Assembly (NCBI RefSeq): GCF_033807715.1
Contig: NC_084587.1
Location: 17,342,017-17,406,016 of the forward strand
From: Cololabis saira
Lineage: Eukaryota; Chordata; Actinopteri; Beloniformes; Belonidae
Direction of reading: 5' to 3'
Length of the DNA stretch: 64,000 nucleotides
A program made the translations under genes and the position numbers. The notes beneath the pieces are model-generated. The model saw only the letters and a list, made by a program, of their open reading frames with translations, was not told where the DNA came from and did no database searches. Shown here piece by piece: positions 11,040-26,000 of the stretch (positions are counted from its first letter, which is position 1; every line of letters begins with the position of its first letter).

Positions 11040-14000
11040 GACAAAATATCATATATATTTAATTCAAATAAAAAGACATCTGCACAGACAGTTTTTACAT
11101 GCATGCAAACTGCAACGTGATCTATCCTCAGCTGGGAACTACATAAAAAAAAAATCTGCATTAAAGTGTATTAAAATAAAAAGGCCATGCAAAGTACATT
11201 TACGAAATAGCTCCAAACTAACTTTTGAAATGTTGTACGTTCATAATAGGAACATCAGGCACACCTTGGGTGTTGTACATGCCCGCGGCTGGGTTGTTAT
11301 AGACTGCCGAGTCCCCCAGGAGGGTGTTATAAGGATTGTTAGTACCATGGGGACGAAGGAGAGCATTAGTTATAAGATGATTAGCCATGGCTCCTGGTAC
11401 AGGCAGATAGAGAAAGAGGAGAGAGGAAGAGCAAACAGGCAGGGCGGGAGAGTAGGGGGGGAGGAAAAAGCAACAGCCAAGTCAAGAGAGAAAAAGATAG
11501 AAGCACTCAACGGTAAAAAAGAGCCAGAGTGGAGATAGAGGTTAAAGGAAAGAGCATGTAGCCGTTGTAGAGTGGAAGTGATCAAGAAGGAAGGGAGGAG
11601 GAGGAAGGGGGGGGGGGGGGGTGAGACGTAGAGCAAGTGTGTGGAAGAAAGAGGGAGAGAAGAGGACAAGTGAATCAAACAAGCAAACACAGTTTAGGGA
11701 AAAAAGCCCGAAAAAGCTTGACAAGTCATTCTTGCAGCCGCCGCGAACAGGCCGAGGTGGGAGGGGGGTGAGGGGGTGTGAGGCACGGGGGTGGGTGGGT
11801 TGGTGGGGGGGCAGAAACAACGGGTGCGTAGCAGAGCTCGAAGCAGGCTGTGCTGCAGTTCAATACGCTTGAGCAGAGCGCCATGACTACAGGGTAGCTA
11901 ATGGACAAAAAGCGCCACAAATAAAGGTGTCCTCGGTGCATTTCCTTCCCCCGCTGGGAGAGCGATCATGTACACATTAAGACACTAACCAAGGAAACCT
12001 CCTCCCTCCCCCCCCAAAAAAATCATCAAAACACAGTCTTTCCATTTCTCCCCCTACAGCATCTCTCCACACGGCACGCAAACGCTGCTAAGACTTTCTC
12101 TGAAGTCATTCCACGCTTCCCAACAGCTGCAGCCGCACGGACGAGTGTCGTGACGCTCTTGTTGCACTTAACCAGCCGTTTGTTTGTCACGACCGCTGCA
12201 AACGGTCGGCATCAAACCTGACGCTTTTTGTTTTTCCCCCCATCGCACTATTTTTGTTCCCCCGCTTGTGTCGCTGGAGCATGTTTACCCTGCCAGGATG
12301 ACAGCGTGGAAGATGAAATATTTATATGACTTTATGTAATAATTCATTCAACAACAGCTCCATCTGATGTTAGAAAGATCCCCCCCTTTGCCTTGTTTTT
12401 GTAACTTTTACGGTTGTACATTCTGTGAAGGGCGTGCATGTTTAAAACATGCTTCAGATTCATTTCCAAAGGACTGGTTTTCATGGGCTGGTATCTCTTT
12501 TCTGCCAGAGCAACTCTCATCACTCATAGAGTGTCAGAGTGATCAACCACTGTGCTATATTAATAATAATAATAATAATAACCACAATCATATGCTGTAA
12601 CAATGCACGTTTCAATAACCACGTCTACTTCATACTGCTGCACCTTTCACTTTTTTTAAATTGTATATACTGTATGTTAATAAGAGCTGTCATTTGCCTA
12701 TTTGCCTATTTACTGTACAGTGAGCGAAAATAACCGAGTCAAATTCTATGTCTTGTTTGACTTGACTTGGCCAAATAAACATGATTCTGATTCTGATTCT
12801 GATGAAAGAAATAGAAATACAATAATATCATTTAAATTTCTAAGGTTTTACATGTCAGGACATTAAAAAAGAAAAAAAGTCTAACTGAATTCACAATTTT
12901 ACACGCTGATTTTCACAAACCTAAGATAGGTTTTTCAGGAGGAGAGCCATCCCTTACTAAGCTTTTTCTAATTGTATTGGGATGCATTTTCAACATACTA
13001 ATTGAGGCCCGTGCGGGACAGTCCGACCTCGGGATTAACTTGCTGTTTTCCACTCATAAACAAACTTTCTAGCTGAAGAATTATGGATTTAAAATTGTTT
13101 GTAAATGATCATATTGATACTTCTGGAAAATCCCCGGTCATGTCTGCTTCCCCCTGCAAGCTTCAAACCAGCAAACGTGACGATGATCAGTTATTCAAGT
13201 GAACTTAATTAGCAGCATGCGGATGCTACTTATCCATTTAATTCATATGGAAATAAGCAAGTAATTAGTTTTTCCACACGCTGCTTCTGTATTTTAATTC
13301 AGTTTTTGTCAAAGTCACTCTATGTAGCGATATCACTCCTGATCACATGAGGACATGCAGCCCTGCGGTGTTCACTAAAGAGCCACCGGCACAATGTGCT
13401 AATGGTGGGGGGGGCGGTCTGGGAAGTGTTGTTACACCACTGGTGGTGCACTTCTTTGTAACCTATGCCAGGGGCTGACATGTGAACTCTCTTAAGATAT
13501 GCTCTCCCATGTGGTCAGAAGTGGTATTACTACATATAGTGGCTTTAAATGAATAATGGCATTGTTGTTAAGTCTTCAGCTGAAGTTGCATTCATCATTT
13601 TCTGATTTCTCAGCCTTAGAAGTGGAAAGGTGTAAACTTTTTTGGTAAATGGCACACAAATGAAAGGTGGAATTAACAGGAGACAAAAGAAGCGTTGAGC
13701 ACCCAGTAATTATTTTCATGATCACTGAATGTCAGCGATGGCGAATGTGTGGCGCCGTGAGAAGTGGTGCACGTACTGTTGGTTAAGTTCCCAGGAGGCT
13801 TTGGGAAGCAGGAATTTCTAATAAACTAATCAATGACTCAGGTCATCGTCAAGTCATCGATAACATTTCCTAACCCTAAAAGAAGAACATGACCGGGACT
13901 TGAACTATTAAGAAGTGATTTAAACTGACTTAAAGGCGGAGAACGTGCTGCTTAAGATGGCCTAACGTTAGCACACATTTAGTCTTCTGTTTTAGAGAGG

Positions 14001-17000
14001 AAACCGCTCTCTCGTCTCACCTGACTGAAGTTTTTTATTTTTATTTTTACTGGAATTCAGCTCCGGGCCATTCCAGCCTACTTTCACCACTAAAAATAAA
14101 GCCAGAGTTAGTTTTTCATACGTTGACACTTAATGCGTTCTTTTGCTACACGAAGATATGTTATCACAGCTGGGGCTGCTCATCTATTTTACTGTTGTAA
14201 CAAATTGGTAATAAATTGTACTTGTGAATACTCTGGACACACTTGCCCATTCAAAATAAGCAGGTAGACATGTTCAAACATTGGACTTGTACTGCATATG
14301 ATCGCATTTGCTTTCTCCACGTTGCCAGCCTTGCACCTTATCTTACAAGCCACCTGTCGTCAGACGTACTTTGCTTATTGTAGCAGGACTCTGGCGAGGC
14401 ATGAAGGCTTTTTTTTCTACACTTAAATGTTGAAACGTATTTGCTTGCTCTATATACCTTTAAATTTTGCAGCCATATAATCCCTATCATTGGCATTTTT
14501 GTTATATCATCAACACATTTGCTTGAAATAAGGCTAAACAGATGTATAAAGAAGCATGAAATAGAAATAACATGTGTTTTTTGTTTTTTTTTCCCAGGTA
14601 TAATGTGAGCGCCGACTGCTGCACGTCACGATTGACAAGCTGCTTGGTCATGTGACACGAGACGACAAGCCTGGCATCTATCTTTGAGCTGCGGTGGGAT
14701 CTTTTAGTACATTTAACCCACACAGTCTCTGAAGATTTGTGTAGGATGTTTAACTGCTACACAGGAAATAAATTCATGTTGCCTGGAAAAGAAAAAGAAA
14801 AAAGAAAAAACTAAATACTTCATATCTTTACTGCAGAAATGAACCACGGAGAAAATCTGTCAAGCAGCCCAGAATTACAACTGTCACATAAGATGTGCTC
14901 AAAAAGACAGTCTGAAAAATGCTCCGTCTGGGAAACAAATAAATAAATAAAATGTCTGTGACTGCCTCAATTGTCTGACAGGAGAGAGTTTAAGTCTGTG
15001 AGTTATACAACACCATGATAAGATAAACAAGTAGTTGATGATGGAGTCATTTTTTTTCCTGTCCTGAAGTGACTTTCTACAAAATAATCAATATGTTGTT
15101 TAGCTGTTCAGTGTCTGTTTGACATCAGCCCATTTCCATATCATTAAGTGTCACGGCTATCTTTCTTTAGTCCTATTCTGTCACCGTCAGCAACTGCTGC
15201 CATAACTCAAGTGTGTTTGGCGAAATTCACACATCTCCCTGGAAACAGTGTCACTTTCTGTTGCCATCATTGTTGTGAGTCCCGAGGAGCGTTTTTCTGC
15301 GCTGGTTATGGTGTTGCTCGAGCGACCGTAAAGGAAGGGCATGTTTTTCACGTATTTTTCCCACATCACACAAAAACCCAAAATGTATCTGGTTCAAACG
15401 GCTCGGTGTAATTGCAACCTCACTCCCCTTTGTCACAGTTTGTAGTCTTTTCAAAATCTACGGTACTTGCTGAATAGCCTTGTGCACCGCTTCTCATAAA
15501 AAGTGTGAGGGAGGGAAGAAGTGTGGGTTCTTTAAGCTCTGCCTCACTAAGTGCATGATAATTCAGGCAGTGACACACACCGTGTCTGCTTTAGTGTCAA
15601 TCTGTCATGCTAACAGCTTATTAGTGGCCTGAAGAAAGCGAGGGCCACCCCTCAACTTAGAGACTAACAAATGGCAGCATGCATTCCAGGATGTGTGTGT
15701 GTGTGTGTGTGTGTGTGTCAAACTGTCAGACCATTTGAGTGTCTATACTCCCTCATTATACTAGCCCTCCGACAGCCATACTTATGGATTTTGTCCGTAC
15801 AGTCCATTACGATGTCTTACTCTGGAGCGTAGGAAATAAAACGCTCTAAAAACAGTTGAAACGAGTTGAACCAAGCTCAATACTAATTAAAAACTTTAAC
15901 AACTATTCTGCCTGACAAAGGCAGAGTGCAGCATCTATCTAAACGGTGAAAGTGAGAAGCAAATGCCTTTTTAAACTTTTTACACAAGCCAGTTAAACTC
16001 AAGCACCAACAATCGAACTTTTTAGATGAAGCAAACTCGGAAGAAAGAAAGACTGCAGTTCACAGACTGACCACTGGGGGCGAGTCGATCTTTATATACC
16101 CCCACGTTAAAATATCCACCTTTACAGCAGAAATAAACATGTAAAATAAATGGTTTTGTTCTCCAATCTTAGTCCATGGTTAGACTTGATTAACTTTATC
16201 TTTATGAACTTTAAAAGATAACTGGGCCAGGTGGCATTAGCCAACCTTAACTAATTTAGGTTTCACATTTACTGTAATGTTCATTATTGCAGATGGATTA
16301 GCTGTCTAAATCCCGAAGAAACGTTTGAATGACGAAGAAGCAACATGATCATAAAAGTGATGGTCATTACGTAGTCAGGATGGATGTTAACGAGTTAGCC
16401 GGTCAGCTAACATCTACAGTCTAATTTACAAGCAGCTAACCAGAAAAAACTGAACTGGATACAAAGATGTAATTTATCTTGATAGATGTTCATGTTTTGC
16501 TGTCTTTGTTAAACCTCTCTGGATATTCATGTTTTAATGCTATTAACCCCTTTGATGTCACATATTTGATATATACACCTCTCTGAGACCTCTGCCCCAC
16601 CCCAAGAATATAAACACAATTTATTATATTATTTAGAAACTTCTAAAAAAGAAACGGAATAAGCAGAAAAATAAATTACATTATCCAACCTACAGTATAC
16701 ATAGATTTATTAGAAAAGCATTAAAGACAAAATTGGAGTTGTTTTTAATTGCAATATATGACAAACATGTTACATTAAACAATATATATAGTTTTCTTGT
16801 AAGGCAGGCCTTTTTCCCCCAACAAGCTTGTATCCTTGTGTTTTTCATACTTGCTGCTTGATTTGTTGCTTTTGTGTCTTTATATGAGCTCAATTTTTTT
16901 CGTAAATTTGAGACTCTTGTATGTTTGAAAGGAATCAGAATTGAACCAGAAGAATTCATCATAAGATAAAATTAAGTTGTAAAGCCAATTTGTAGAACTC

Positions 17001-20000
17001 TTAGACGGTATGTGGCGTTACTGCACTTGGCCTTCGTGGAGAAGCAAAGTGTCCCTTTATGCATTGTAACTACACTATGTTAATTTAATGATAAAACATT
17101 CACAAAATGTAATTGCATTTGATGAATTCATCAATTAAATGACATGTGAATGTCAGTCTAAATAGTGACTTTTTCTTCCTCCCCTGCTGCACTGCAGAGG
17201 TGTTAAACAGGTTTTGTGTGCGAAATTAATATAGAAGATTTTTTACCTGGAACGCTTAAACACATTAGGATGTTCTCCGCTAGCTTGTTAAAGGTAGCAT
17301 GGCACTCTTCAGATTTAAACTGGCTGTTGTTTCACTTTTTAAAAAGTTACCCTTTGTGGCATCATTAAAAGTAATAAGCAATATTTTTTTGCTTTCTTCT
17401 CATGTTTCCCCTCTCAAAAATGAAATGCAATCACAAGAAGTTTGCATTCCCACCACTTTGCAGACTGACAGTGTACGCTGCGCCCCCCCCTCCTGCACCT
17501 CCTGCTATTAATAAAGGAGATATGATGACAGTGATGTGGATGCAAATTATGGTATCCCGTGGTTACCTCTGTTAAGTGTGGCGGAGCTGTTGAGGTCTCC
17601 AGTGATGAAGGAGGACTCCTGTTTCCTCACAGTGTCGTTCCACATCCGTCTGATGCGACTCTGCATAGCAGAAAATAAGCAGCAGGGAAAGACGTAGGGG
17701 GTAGGGTAGCGAGAGTTAGGGCAAAGGATAAAAGAAGTAGCAATAACAATGAATGGATGGGCGGGTTGAGAGGGATGCAAGGGAGGAAAGACAAGATGAC
17801 AAAAAGAGGAAAGAAATATGGTTAGGAAAATGTGGATATGATGTCAAACGGAAAGCACATTAGTGCAAGAGAGGCAATAAAGCAAAAAAAGCAAAGCAAG
17901 AACAAACAAAAACAGGCAGAGAAGAGAGAAAATCATGCATCAGTCTCCATTCTCATTCTGAGTACCTCAATGTCAGCAACAATATCTTGTGCAAGTGAGG
18001 GATTGGGATATCTAGCTTTCAATAAAAAGATGTCCACATTTTAAGTTGGCAAACATCACTAACAGCGGTCGGATCTAAGATAAACGTATTTCCATAAATC
18101 CAATCTGTTTACAATAAGGCATCAGACACGCTGACAGTGTGTAGCCATAACCCCAAACCCCCTCTGGAGTGCTCTGGCCTCACCTGAGAGTCTGCTGTGC
18201 TGTAGCGTCCAGGTGTGCAGGCAGGTAAGCTCACCTGTGAGCCCGTGGAGTAGCGGCCCGGGGTCCGGGAGGTGGTGGTCTTGCTGGAGGAAGAGATAGA
18301 GGTCTCCACGCTCTTGCCGCTGCAGCAGTGAGTACGCAGACATTTGCCGTACTCCTTCCGCACCTACGATGAAACCATGCGAATATGCATGAGAAAATTC
18401 AACCAGTACCCTTAAGATCTTTAAAACTGAGTTTCTACCATAACCTTGCACATTCCCGCATATTTTGGGGATTATGCAGCAGCATAACAAACCGTCTTAC
18501 TTTACTCAAATTCCCAGTATGTAAACACTAACCGCATAAAATGAAGACATTAAAAGATTAACTTCCTAAACTTTCCTCCATCAACATCCCCCCTAAATGC
18601 CTCATATCCATCTTAAATTGACGTATTCCTGAGGGAGACATATGATGCACTTGTACACACAGAGCATCTGCAGTTAGATCCCAATCAAGTTAGAACAAAT
18701 AAGACTATAATTGATTTTTAACAAGCTTGTTGGACTGGCAGACGTGAATTGCCACATGCTATGTTTGAACAGCTGTGTGCTGACTTGCTGCATGCATCTT
18801 GGGAGAAAGTGTGTTGGGCTTCGTCCAAAGAAAACCTCAGCACTGTTCTGAGGACATCTCTCTCGATAGCTGATCCCGTAGCCTTGCGCATACCTCAGTG
18901 CCGTATTCACATGCACATACTTCTTCACTAGGCATACGCTTAACACTTAACTCTGCAGGACTGCAGCCAGATGAGGGTGTTCAGCGTTTGATGCATTTTT
19001 TAAAGCCATATATCCTCCTACTCTTCTACACTCACTGGCATTGACAGCATATACCCAGTCTTAGCTTTATCTGGAAGCTACACGTAGCTCAAATATAAAG
19101 TGGTATAAATATGTGCTCTGGATTTCCAATTATTGTTCTTTATCAGGAAAATCAAAAACATATGTTTTAGGTTATTCCATTTAAAGTTAACTAACTCAAT
19201 CACATATCATAGAGATTTAAGTGTAACAGCTGGAGTTGCAAATGGCTGGAAAATATCAGCTACATTTCCAGGAACTTCATTGACCCCTCCTCGGAAAACT
19301 GATCGGGGAAATATACTAATTTGATTTCAAATGTTTGCGTTCTGTAGAAATAAGATAGGAAAACAAGGAAATAATTAAAAAAAGCTTTTGCAATGCTACT
19401 CATACCTAATAGTTTGCTAAACAAATAGAATATTCTATACTGGTTTGAATAATTTTTAACCACTTCTGGATAAACAAATAGAAAAAGGCCAAACAGATGT
19501 TTCTCAATCAGCATGTAACAATAAATCATATCAAACAAATGAGGAGCTAAGAAGAAAATAAATGGCATTGCATTAATGAGCTAGATAGCGCTATTTTATT
19601 GTCATTTTCATTTGTGCTCGGAAGTCAGAATTTCTGAATTCCTTGTCAAAAGTTTCAACTAGAAGGCCCAGAAGAAGAAATACAGCTCTGAAAGTGGAAG
19701 GTATCCGATACGACTGCAGCTCACGTCACAAAAAGCAAACATTTACCTACATTAGTTTGATTACTTAAGACAACGTTCTATGATTTATCTTTTGTTTTAA
19801 ATCAGTGGATAGGCTGCTACATCACGTATAAGTGCTCAATACCACATACATCGCTGTTTTGCATTATTATTGCTAACAGTGGCTAACAGAAACACGCTGT
19901 CATGAACTAGGGTTTCTCTTGGGGTTTAGGTTGCATTAACTTCCTGTTTTATTTTGAAAATATGTTTCCTTGTGTGTTAAGTTCCTGTTTGACTCTCTTG

Positions 20001-23000
20001 CCTGAAAATTTGCACCTGTGTGTCATTAGCAGATTGCATAATTGTCTTGTTTTTGGTTTTGTGACTGCTGATCTTCTTGGCCGTCTGCGGCCTTTTCAAT
20101 GATTCTTTTAGCAAATTATGTAGAATAAATGTAAAGCTAGCTACTCTTAAACATTTTAAAAAACACAGACTATACTTATACTAGTCATTTTTGGACTCAA
20201 AATAATGGAGACTTCACTACTAATGTTGTGAGCAGGAATCTAGAAAAATTATATCTGCAGGTAATGATAATAAAGTTCCCTCTTATGAGCTAACTTGCAG
20301 TTCTGTAAATTTCCAGCTTGTTCACATTAATTTCCACATGTTTGTATTTATTCCCTTGGAAAGTTTGCAACGTTGGAATTTCCTGTTATTTTGCAATCTT
20401 AGTGACAACTCGTTACATAAAAGAATGCAAATGTGGCTGGTCCCCTGTGTCAAACAATTAAGGCAGTTCACATGATCAACATGATCTTAGTTTCCAACCA
20501 GCTATCTGCTGACGAAATGTTTTCTTGCTGCAGAAAAAAATAAATTATGTAAGACTGGTATCACTTTGATACCTGCTGAAAGAGGCAAGAGCAAAAACTG
20601 AAGAATTACAAACGGCTAGTAGGGTTATCGATTTGACTGATCCAACCAGTGTCGGCTCTCCAGATATCTTTGGAGCAACTACTGATGCTTGCTAGCTTGT
20701 GTGCATGTTTGTGTTTGTCCAACCGGCAGAGTTTATCTACTTCTGTCAAACTCTGTCTGTCTTGTTTACCTTTTTCTGCAGGATGCAGTGGAAGATGAAG
20801 ATGAACATGCCCTGCAGAGAGTTGAAGATGGTGAAAAGGTAGGCCATGATGACGGTGCTCTCGTTGATGTACATCAGTCCGAAAGCCCAGGTCAGGCCCA
20901 GCAGACACAGCAGCGCGATGGCACCAATCACCCAAGATCTAGGTAAAACGGGGAAACATTGAAAACGAGAGAAACGCTTGTCAGTTACTGTGTTCTCTGC
21001 AGTTGAGACTTGGATGTGCAATGCCTGTTTTTCTTCGGAATCAAAAAAAAAACACGACTAGTCAGCCAAGGCTGATTCAAAAAGGATAGAGCAGTAAAGG
21101 AGGGGTTCATTTGGTTGGAGAGGGTTCATTCTGCGGGGGAGGGATGGAAAAACAGGAGTTTTGCCTAAGAGCTACACCCCTATCAGTCGGAGTGGATTTC
21201 TTCATTTGGAGAAACAGCGTAGGTTGTAAGTTATCTGTCAGCCATCGCCATCAAAAAGGAAAGCATACTCTAACGTACTTTATGGCCAGACTTGAATCCA
21301 AATGCAAGGACGGAGGTAAAAAAAACAATTTCACAGTCTGAAATGTGTCCAGACGTCTGTTCATGCATTTGTTTCATACATTTCATTACAAGAAAAAGGT
21401 TTATTCAAGAGGGAGAACCTGCATTTCAAATAAAAGATTTGGGAGAAAAAAAAGGGCATCGGGTCAAATTTCATAGAAACGTGGTCGGGTTGAGACATGT
21501 CTGTGCAGTTTTTCTAAGATGTGTGTGCGTGTGTGTGTCCGTGTATCCATGTGATTGGCTTCACGGGGAAGTAAGTAGACGGACATTACGGCCTTTACAA
21601 ATGACATTTCCCACAAAAGGTCACAGTTTTGGATGGCGGCTAATTTGATTGGCTGACTGAGCAGTGATCACCTTTAACGATAGAAACAAAGAAAAGCGAG
21701 ACGAGGAAAAGAAAGAAGGGAGATGGAGAGGGAACAACAGACTGGGAGACATAAGAAGAGTCGTGAGGAAGGAAGAGAGACAGAGGAGGAGAGTAAGTGA
21801 GTGAGACTGAGGTGATTGATTTGATGTTGCCCTCTATGGCACCATTCAGGCGAGACAGAACCTCCAATAAAGCTCGCCTGATGACCCTCTTCAATAAAGG
21901 GTACGCTCATCTTTTTCTTCTCCATCCCACCATTTCCCCTCTTCCTCCAAAGCTCCCTTGAGTCATGGTTTCTCTCTGTTTAGTTTCCCCAACTCACATA
22001 ACACCATTGTCATCACTCAACAGCACATTGGATTTTTACATCTTACGACTTCACAAATCACACATGAACAAGAAATCAATTTAATGAGGCAGATTGATGT
22101 CAGATTTAAGCGTATGCAGAGACTATAGGCAGGTTCTAGACAAATAAGACAGCAAGCAGACCAAACATAGCATCTCTAGGAAGGCGATTGTCTGATTGCA
22201 GAGTGACCTTACCAGAGGTTCTCCGCAACAAAGACAACTTATGATGGCTTGGGATTAAAGAGACAAAGAAAACAAGAGGAAGAAAATAAATATAACTTAA
22301 AAAAAAGTAAAAGATAAAAGGAGTAATGCGGTGATTAATGAGTAAAAGAGCTACAATAAGACGTGACTAATTAAGTGAAATAGATTTAAATCTAGCCAGC
22401 TGTCAGAGAGACTGAAGAAAAGGCATTTAAAAAAAAAGATCCAAAAGCGTTCCATGATAAATCTTTCTTTGATTTTCAGCTTTCATCAGACTCTTTCATG
22501 GCATTTCTTTAGCGGGAAAAAAAAAAAAAAGCAAAAATCAGCTAGTTTTCAACTTGTCTTTGAAATGCTACTTAAAAGCAGTAAAAGTTGTATTTAATTG
22601 GTACGCGAAGAAAAGAATAAGTCCTTGATTTACGTGACCGGTTCTCAGGTTTTGAGCTGCTAGCTATATCATGTTGTTTGAATGCCACTGTTTTTTGGAG
22701 GGAGAAATAACAAAATCTCCCACAGTCTTAAGTATTTCATAAAAAATAAATCATGATTACAAGATAAGAGCTGGATGAGTAAAAGGGTGAAGATGATATT
22801 ATACATATAATGGGTCTCAAAATGATATAAAATAATGGTAAAAACATGCTTGATGCAACACGTCAGCAGTAAAAAAGAGTTGAGCATTTTTGGGAAATAT
22901 GCTCATTCATTTAAAGGAGCTTGAGGCCGGATTGTGGCAAGATTTATGAAAAAAATCCGTATACATTTTAAGTTTTCTAGTAATAATGTCAGATGAAGCA

Positions 23001-26000
23001 TTCCAAACCCAAAAGAATGAGCCCTCTAGTGTATCTCTCCTTTGCCTTGAACAGGCTGTGTGCTGCAAAATGTGCTGCAATTCGGTACCGAATTTCCCGC
23101 GCTGGGCTGCGGATGTGACATCACATGACTCTGCATGTGCGTTCTCCCCGTTCTCCCGTGCCGGCTTCACTGTTGGCTGCAGTACCCCCAACGGCCGTCG
23201 TGGTGAAGGGTGGCGCTAGAGAGTCTCATTTCTTAAAAGGAGCCTCAAGCTCCTTTAAGAGGATGTTTATATAAGACAGTTGGAGGAGAAGATTGATGCC
23301 AAATTAATATCTGTATGGTGACTGAATCCTGAGCCAGATACTAGTTAGCTTAGCTTGGGAATTCATGTTTGGCATACATTAACAGGAGCTGTAGTTGTAT
23401 TTGTTGCTTAAAGCTGTTTGGAGCCATTCCCATTCAGTTTGCAAAAGTTCTCTCTCTATTTTAACCCTCCCAGTCACATCCATTTTCACCAGTGCAAAAT
23501 GTACCAAACCAATTGCATCGAGGTAAGGGCGGGCCGGGCTTTATGCGATAACTGTTACAGGAACCTCCGGGATCCGCTATTCAAAACAAACAAGATGTCT
23601 ACAGTAACATGCTTTATTTCTCTCCAGTCCTATGCCCATGCAACAGCATCCAGAGGCAGTTTTTTCTGCATCTGTTGCCGACTGGAAATCAAAATTCAAT
23701 CCAGAGGAGCCAGATTAAACTCCTGACTCTTAGTGGAATGAATATGACATACCTTGGCTATAAAAACAAACCAATCATTGAAATCAGTTTTACAGCTTTG
23801 CACTTCCCGCTTTTGCAGCATGATGGGAAGTTGGGTGGAAAAAAATGGCAGGGAGCCGGACTAGTCAAATGTTGTGGGTCTGCGATGTGACCACACTCTG
23901 AAGACCTCTGCACCCAAAGTGTCAAGGTTGAGTGTTGAGTTCACCACTCGTCACTTCAGACACAAAAATAAATGCACTATTAAATTGTAATGCCAGTGAG
24001 CAGCGGGATCTGTATGAAAATCTTCTGAGAGAAAGAAAGGCATGCATTTATGCATGAAGCAGCAGTTGTAACTATATTAATTAGAGCCCACCAATGTGAC
24101 AGAAACGGCATACTAAGGACCTAAGGGTAAATGACACTCTGTACTTTTCTTTTCTTCGCCTCAGACAGAGACAGGTGATCTGTCCCACACAGTGTCATAT
24201 TTTTAGACTTAAGATCTGTTATATACAGACGTTCTCAGCTTAACCTCTAATATCAATCACGAAGCAGCTGTTGAAAAAGTTTCTTTTGATAGATAGTACT
24301 GTAAAAAATGATGCTGTTGAGATTATTCCAAGTTTATTCCAAATCTTTTATTGTTTTTCAGTTTTCATTAACATTAAGAGTAGAGATTTTTGTGTTTATT
24401 ATTGTAATGCCTGCCATAGCTACATAGAGGATAAGTTTCCCTCTAATATGTAAAGGAACTACAGAAATATGGAAAAATTTGATGTATCAAAATGTAATAA
24501 AATGCTAAAGGATGTGTTTTTGAAACCAAAAATGAACCCCGACACAACCGACCAATCATTTTGTTGTGCCAATCTCATTTCAAGTAATAACTGAAAACTG
24601 GTAACTCAACAGACATGAGAGTTGTATCAACCTTACAGACAAAAAAGCGAAAAAAAAGAAGCTATATGCATATTTCCCAAAGCGTCAACCTCTTCCTCCA
24701 GCTCAATTTAAATACGCTTGTATAATCACACAATGCTGTGGAGGCAGAATTGATTTTACTTACTTGATGTTGTCCAGACAGCCAGAGTCTGGTTTGAGGA
24801 TGGCTGTATGATGGAACATCTTATAAAGGGCGATACCCAGGAAGATTACGTTCAGCTGCAATAGACAGATATTCATTTATACCAGTTAAATCTTGAGAAT
24901 CCTGAGAATATTCAAATACGTCATATCACCACAATGAACAGTGCAAATCATTTCTTTCTCCCTTCCAGCTGTAACTGGCTTGGGGGGACCGTTTTAGCTC
25001 ACAATTGACAACCTTTGTTATGCGTAAAGGTTCATTATGACATCTATAAAGAGAAACTGAGCAGATATAATACGGAGCTGAAAAATGCAAGGTAATCATA
25101 TATTTCTGATATCATTGCCAAAAACTACAATAATGCATGCATCCTGTTCACTACTGTTGACAGCCTAACAAATCCGCCTGCGTCAGTGGACCCTGAACTT
25201 CTATTCAACCGTGCCTGCAATGAGTTTACCTCTTTCTATACTGACAAGATTCAGGAAATCAGACACTAGAGCTCCTATGGTATTGTAGATGCAGGAACTG
25301 TGCCACCTCTGTGTCCACTGAGAGAAACCATGACACAATTTTGTCCAATAACTCACCACAGCACTGAAACAGCTCTAGTAAAGGTCCTTAATGACACTTG
25401 CTCCAATACAGATAGTGGCAACGTTTCAGTCTTGGTCTTACTAGATCCCAGTGCTGCATTCGACACAGTCGGCCATAAAAATCTTGATAAACCGCTTGAA
25501 GAACTGGGCAGGACTTTCTGGCACAGCACTTACCTGGTAGGACTCCTATCTAAAATACTTTGTGTCTTTAGGTAACTACAAATTGAAGCTAATGAAAAAT
25601 AACATGTGGAGTTCCTCAAGGTTCAATTCTGGGGGCTCTGTTGTTTAACATCTACGGTATATGCTTCCACTCACTCACACACAAAAAAAAACTAAATGTA
25701 TTACCATAACTATGCAGATGACACACAAATCTATATAACCATCTCGCCAGGAAACTATAATCCAATTCCAATATTGATCTGACAAACTGATCAAATTAAA
25801 GAGTGGACATGCCAAAGTTTGGCACATCTGTTGGCATGTACATTTGTTTTGCACATCAGTTAAAAGAAGACAAAACAGAAATAATAGCTTCAAGCAGTAA
25901 AGGTAAAAACAATAGCCAAGCAAGAAATCTTGGAGTGGTTCTGTACTCAGACTTGAATTTTAACAACCACATTAAGACAGTAATGTATTCAGCCTGTTAT

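Larger units (their letters stand above)
11394..17566 (-). other. adgrl3: adgrl3 intron 11
   Basis: 6.2-kb intron. Holds purine-rich and G-rich tracts right beside the cassette exon (11400-11820), a LINE tail (12610-12802), (AAT)n at 12561-12581, (GT)n at 15692-15719, and otherwise unique AT-rich sequence. No additional exon was recognised. Confidence 0.8.

Noticed and set aside
22201..22245. Possible extra exon in intron 8 (a GTAAGG donor-like site)
   Set aside because: No suitable acceptor with the needed phase-2 junction, and the peptide does not resemble the optional ICL3 insert.
25300..25575. 91-codon + strand frame as a gene
   Set aside because: It is the reverse transcriptase block of an L2-like LINE relic.
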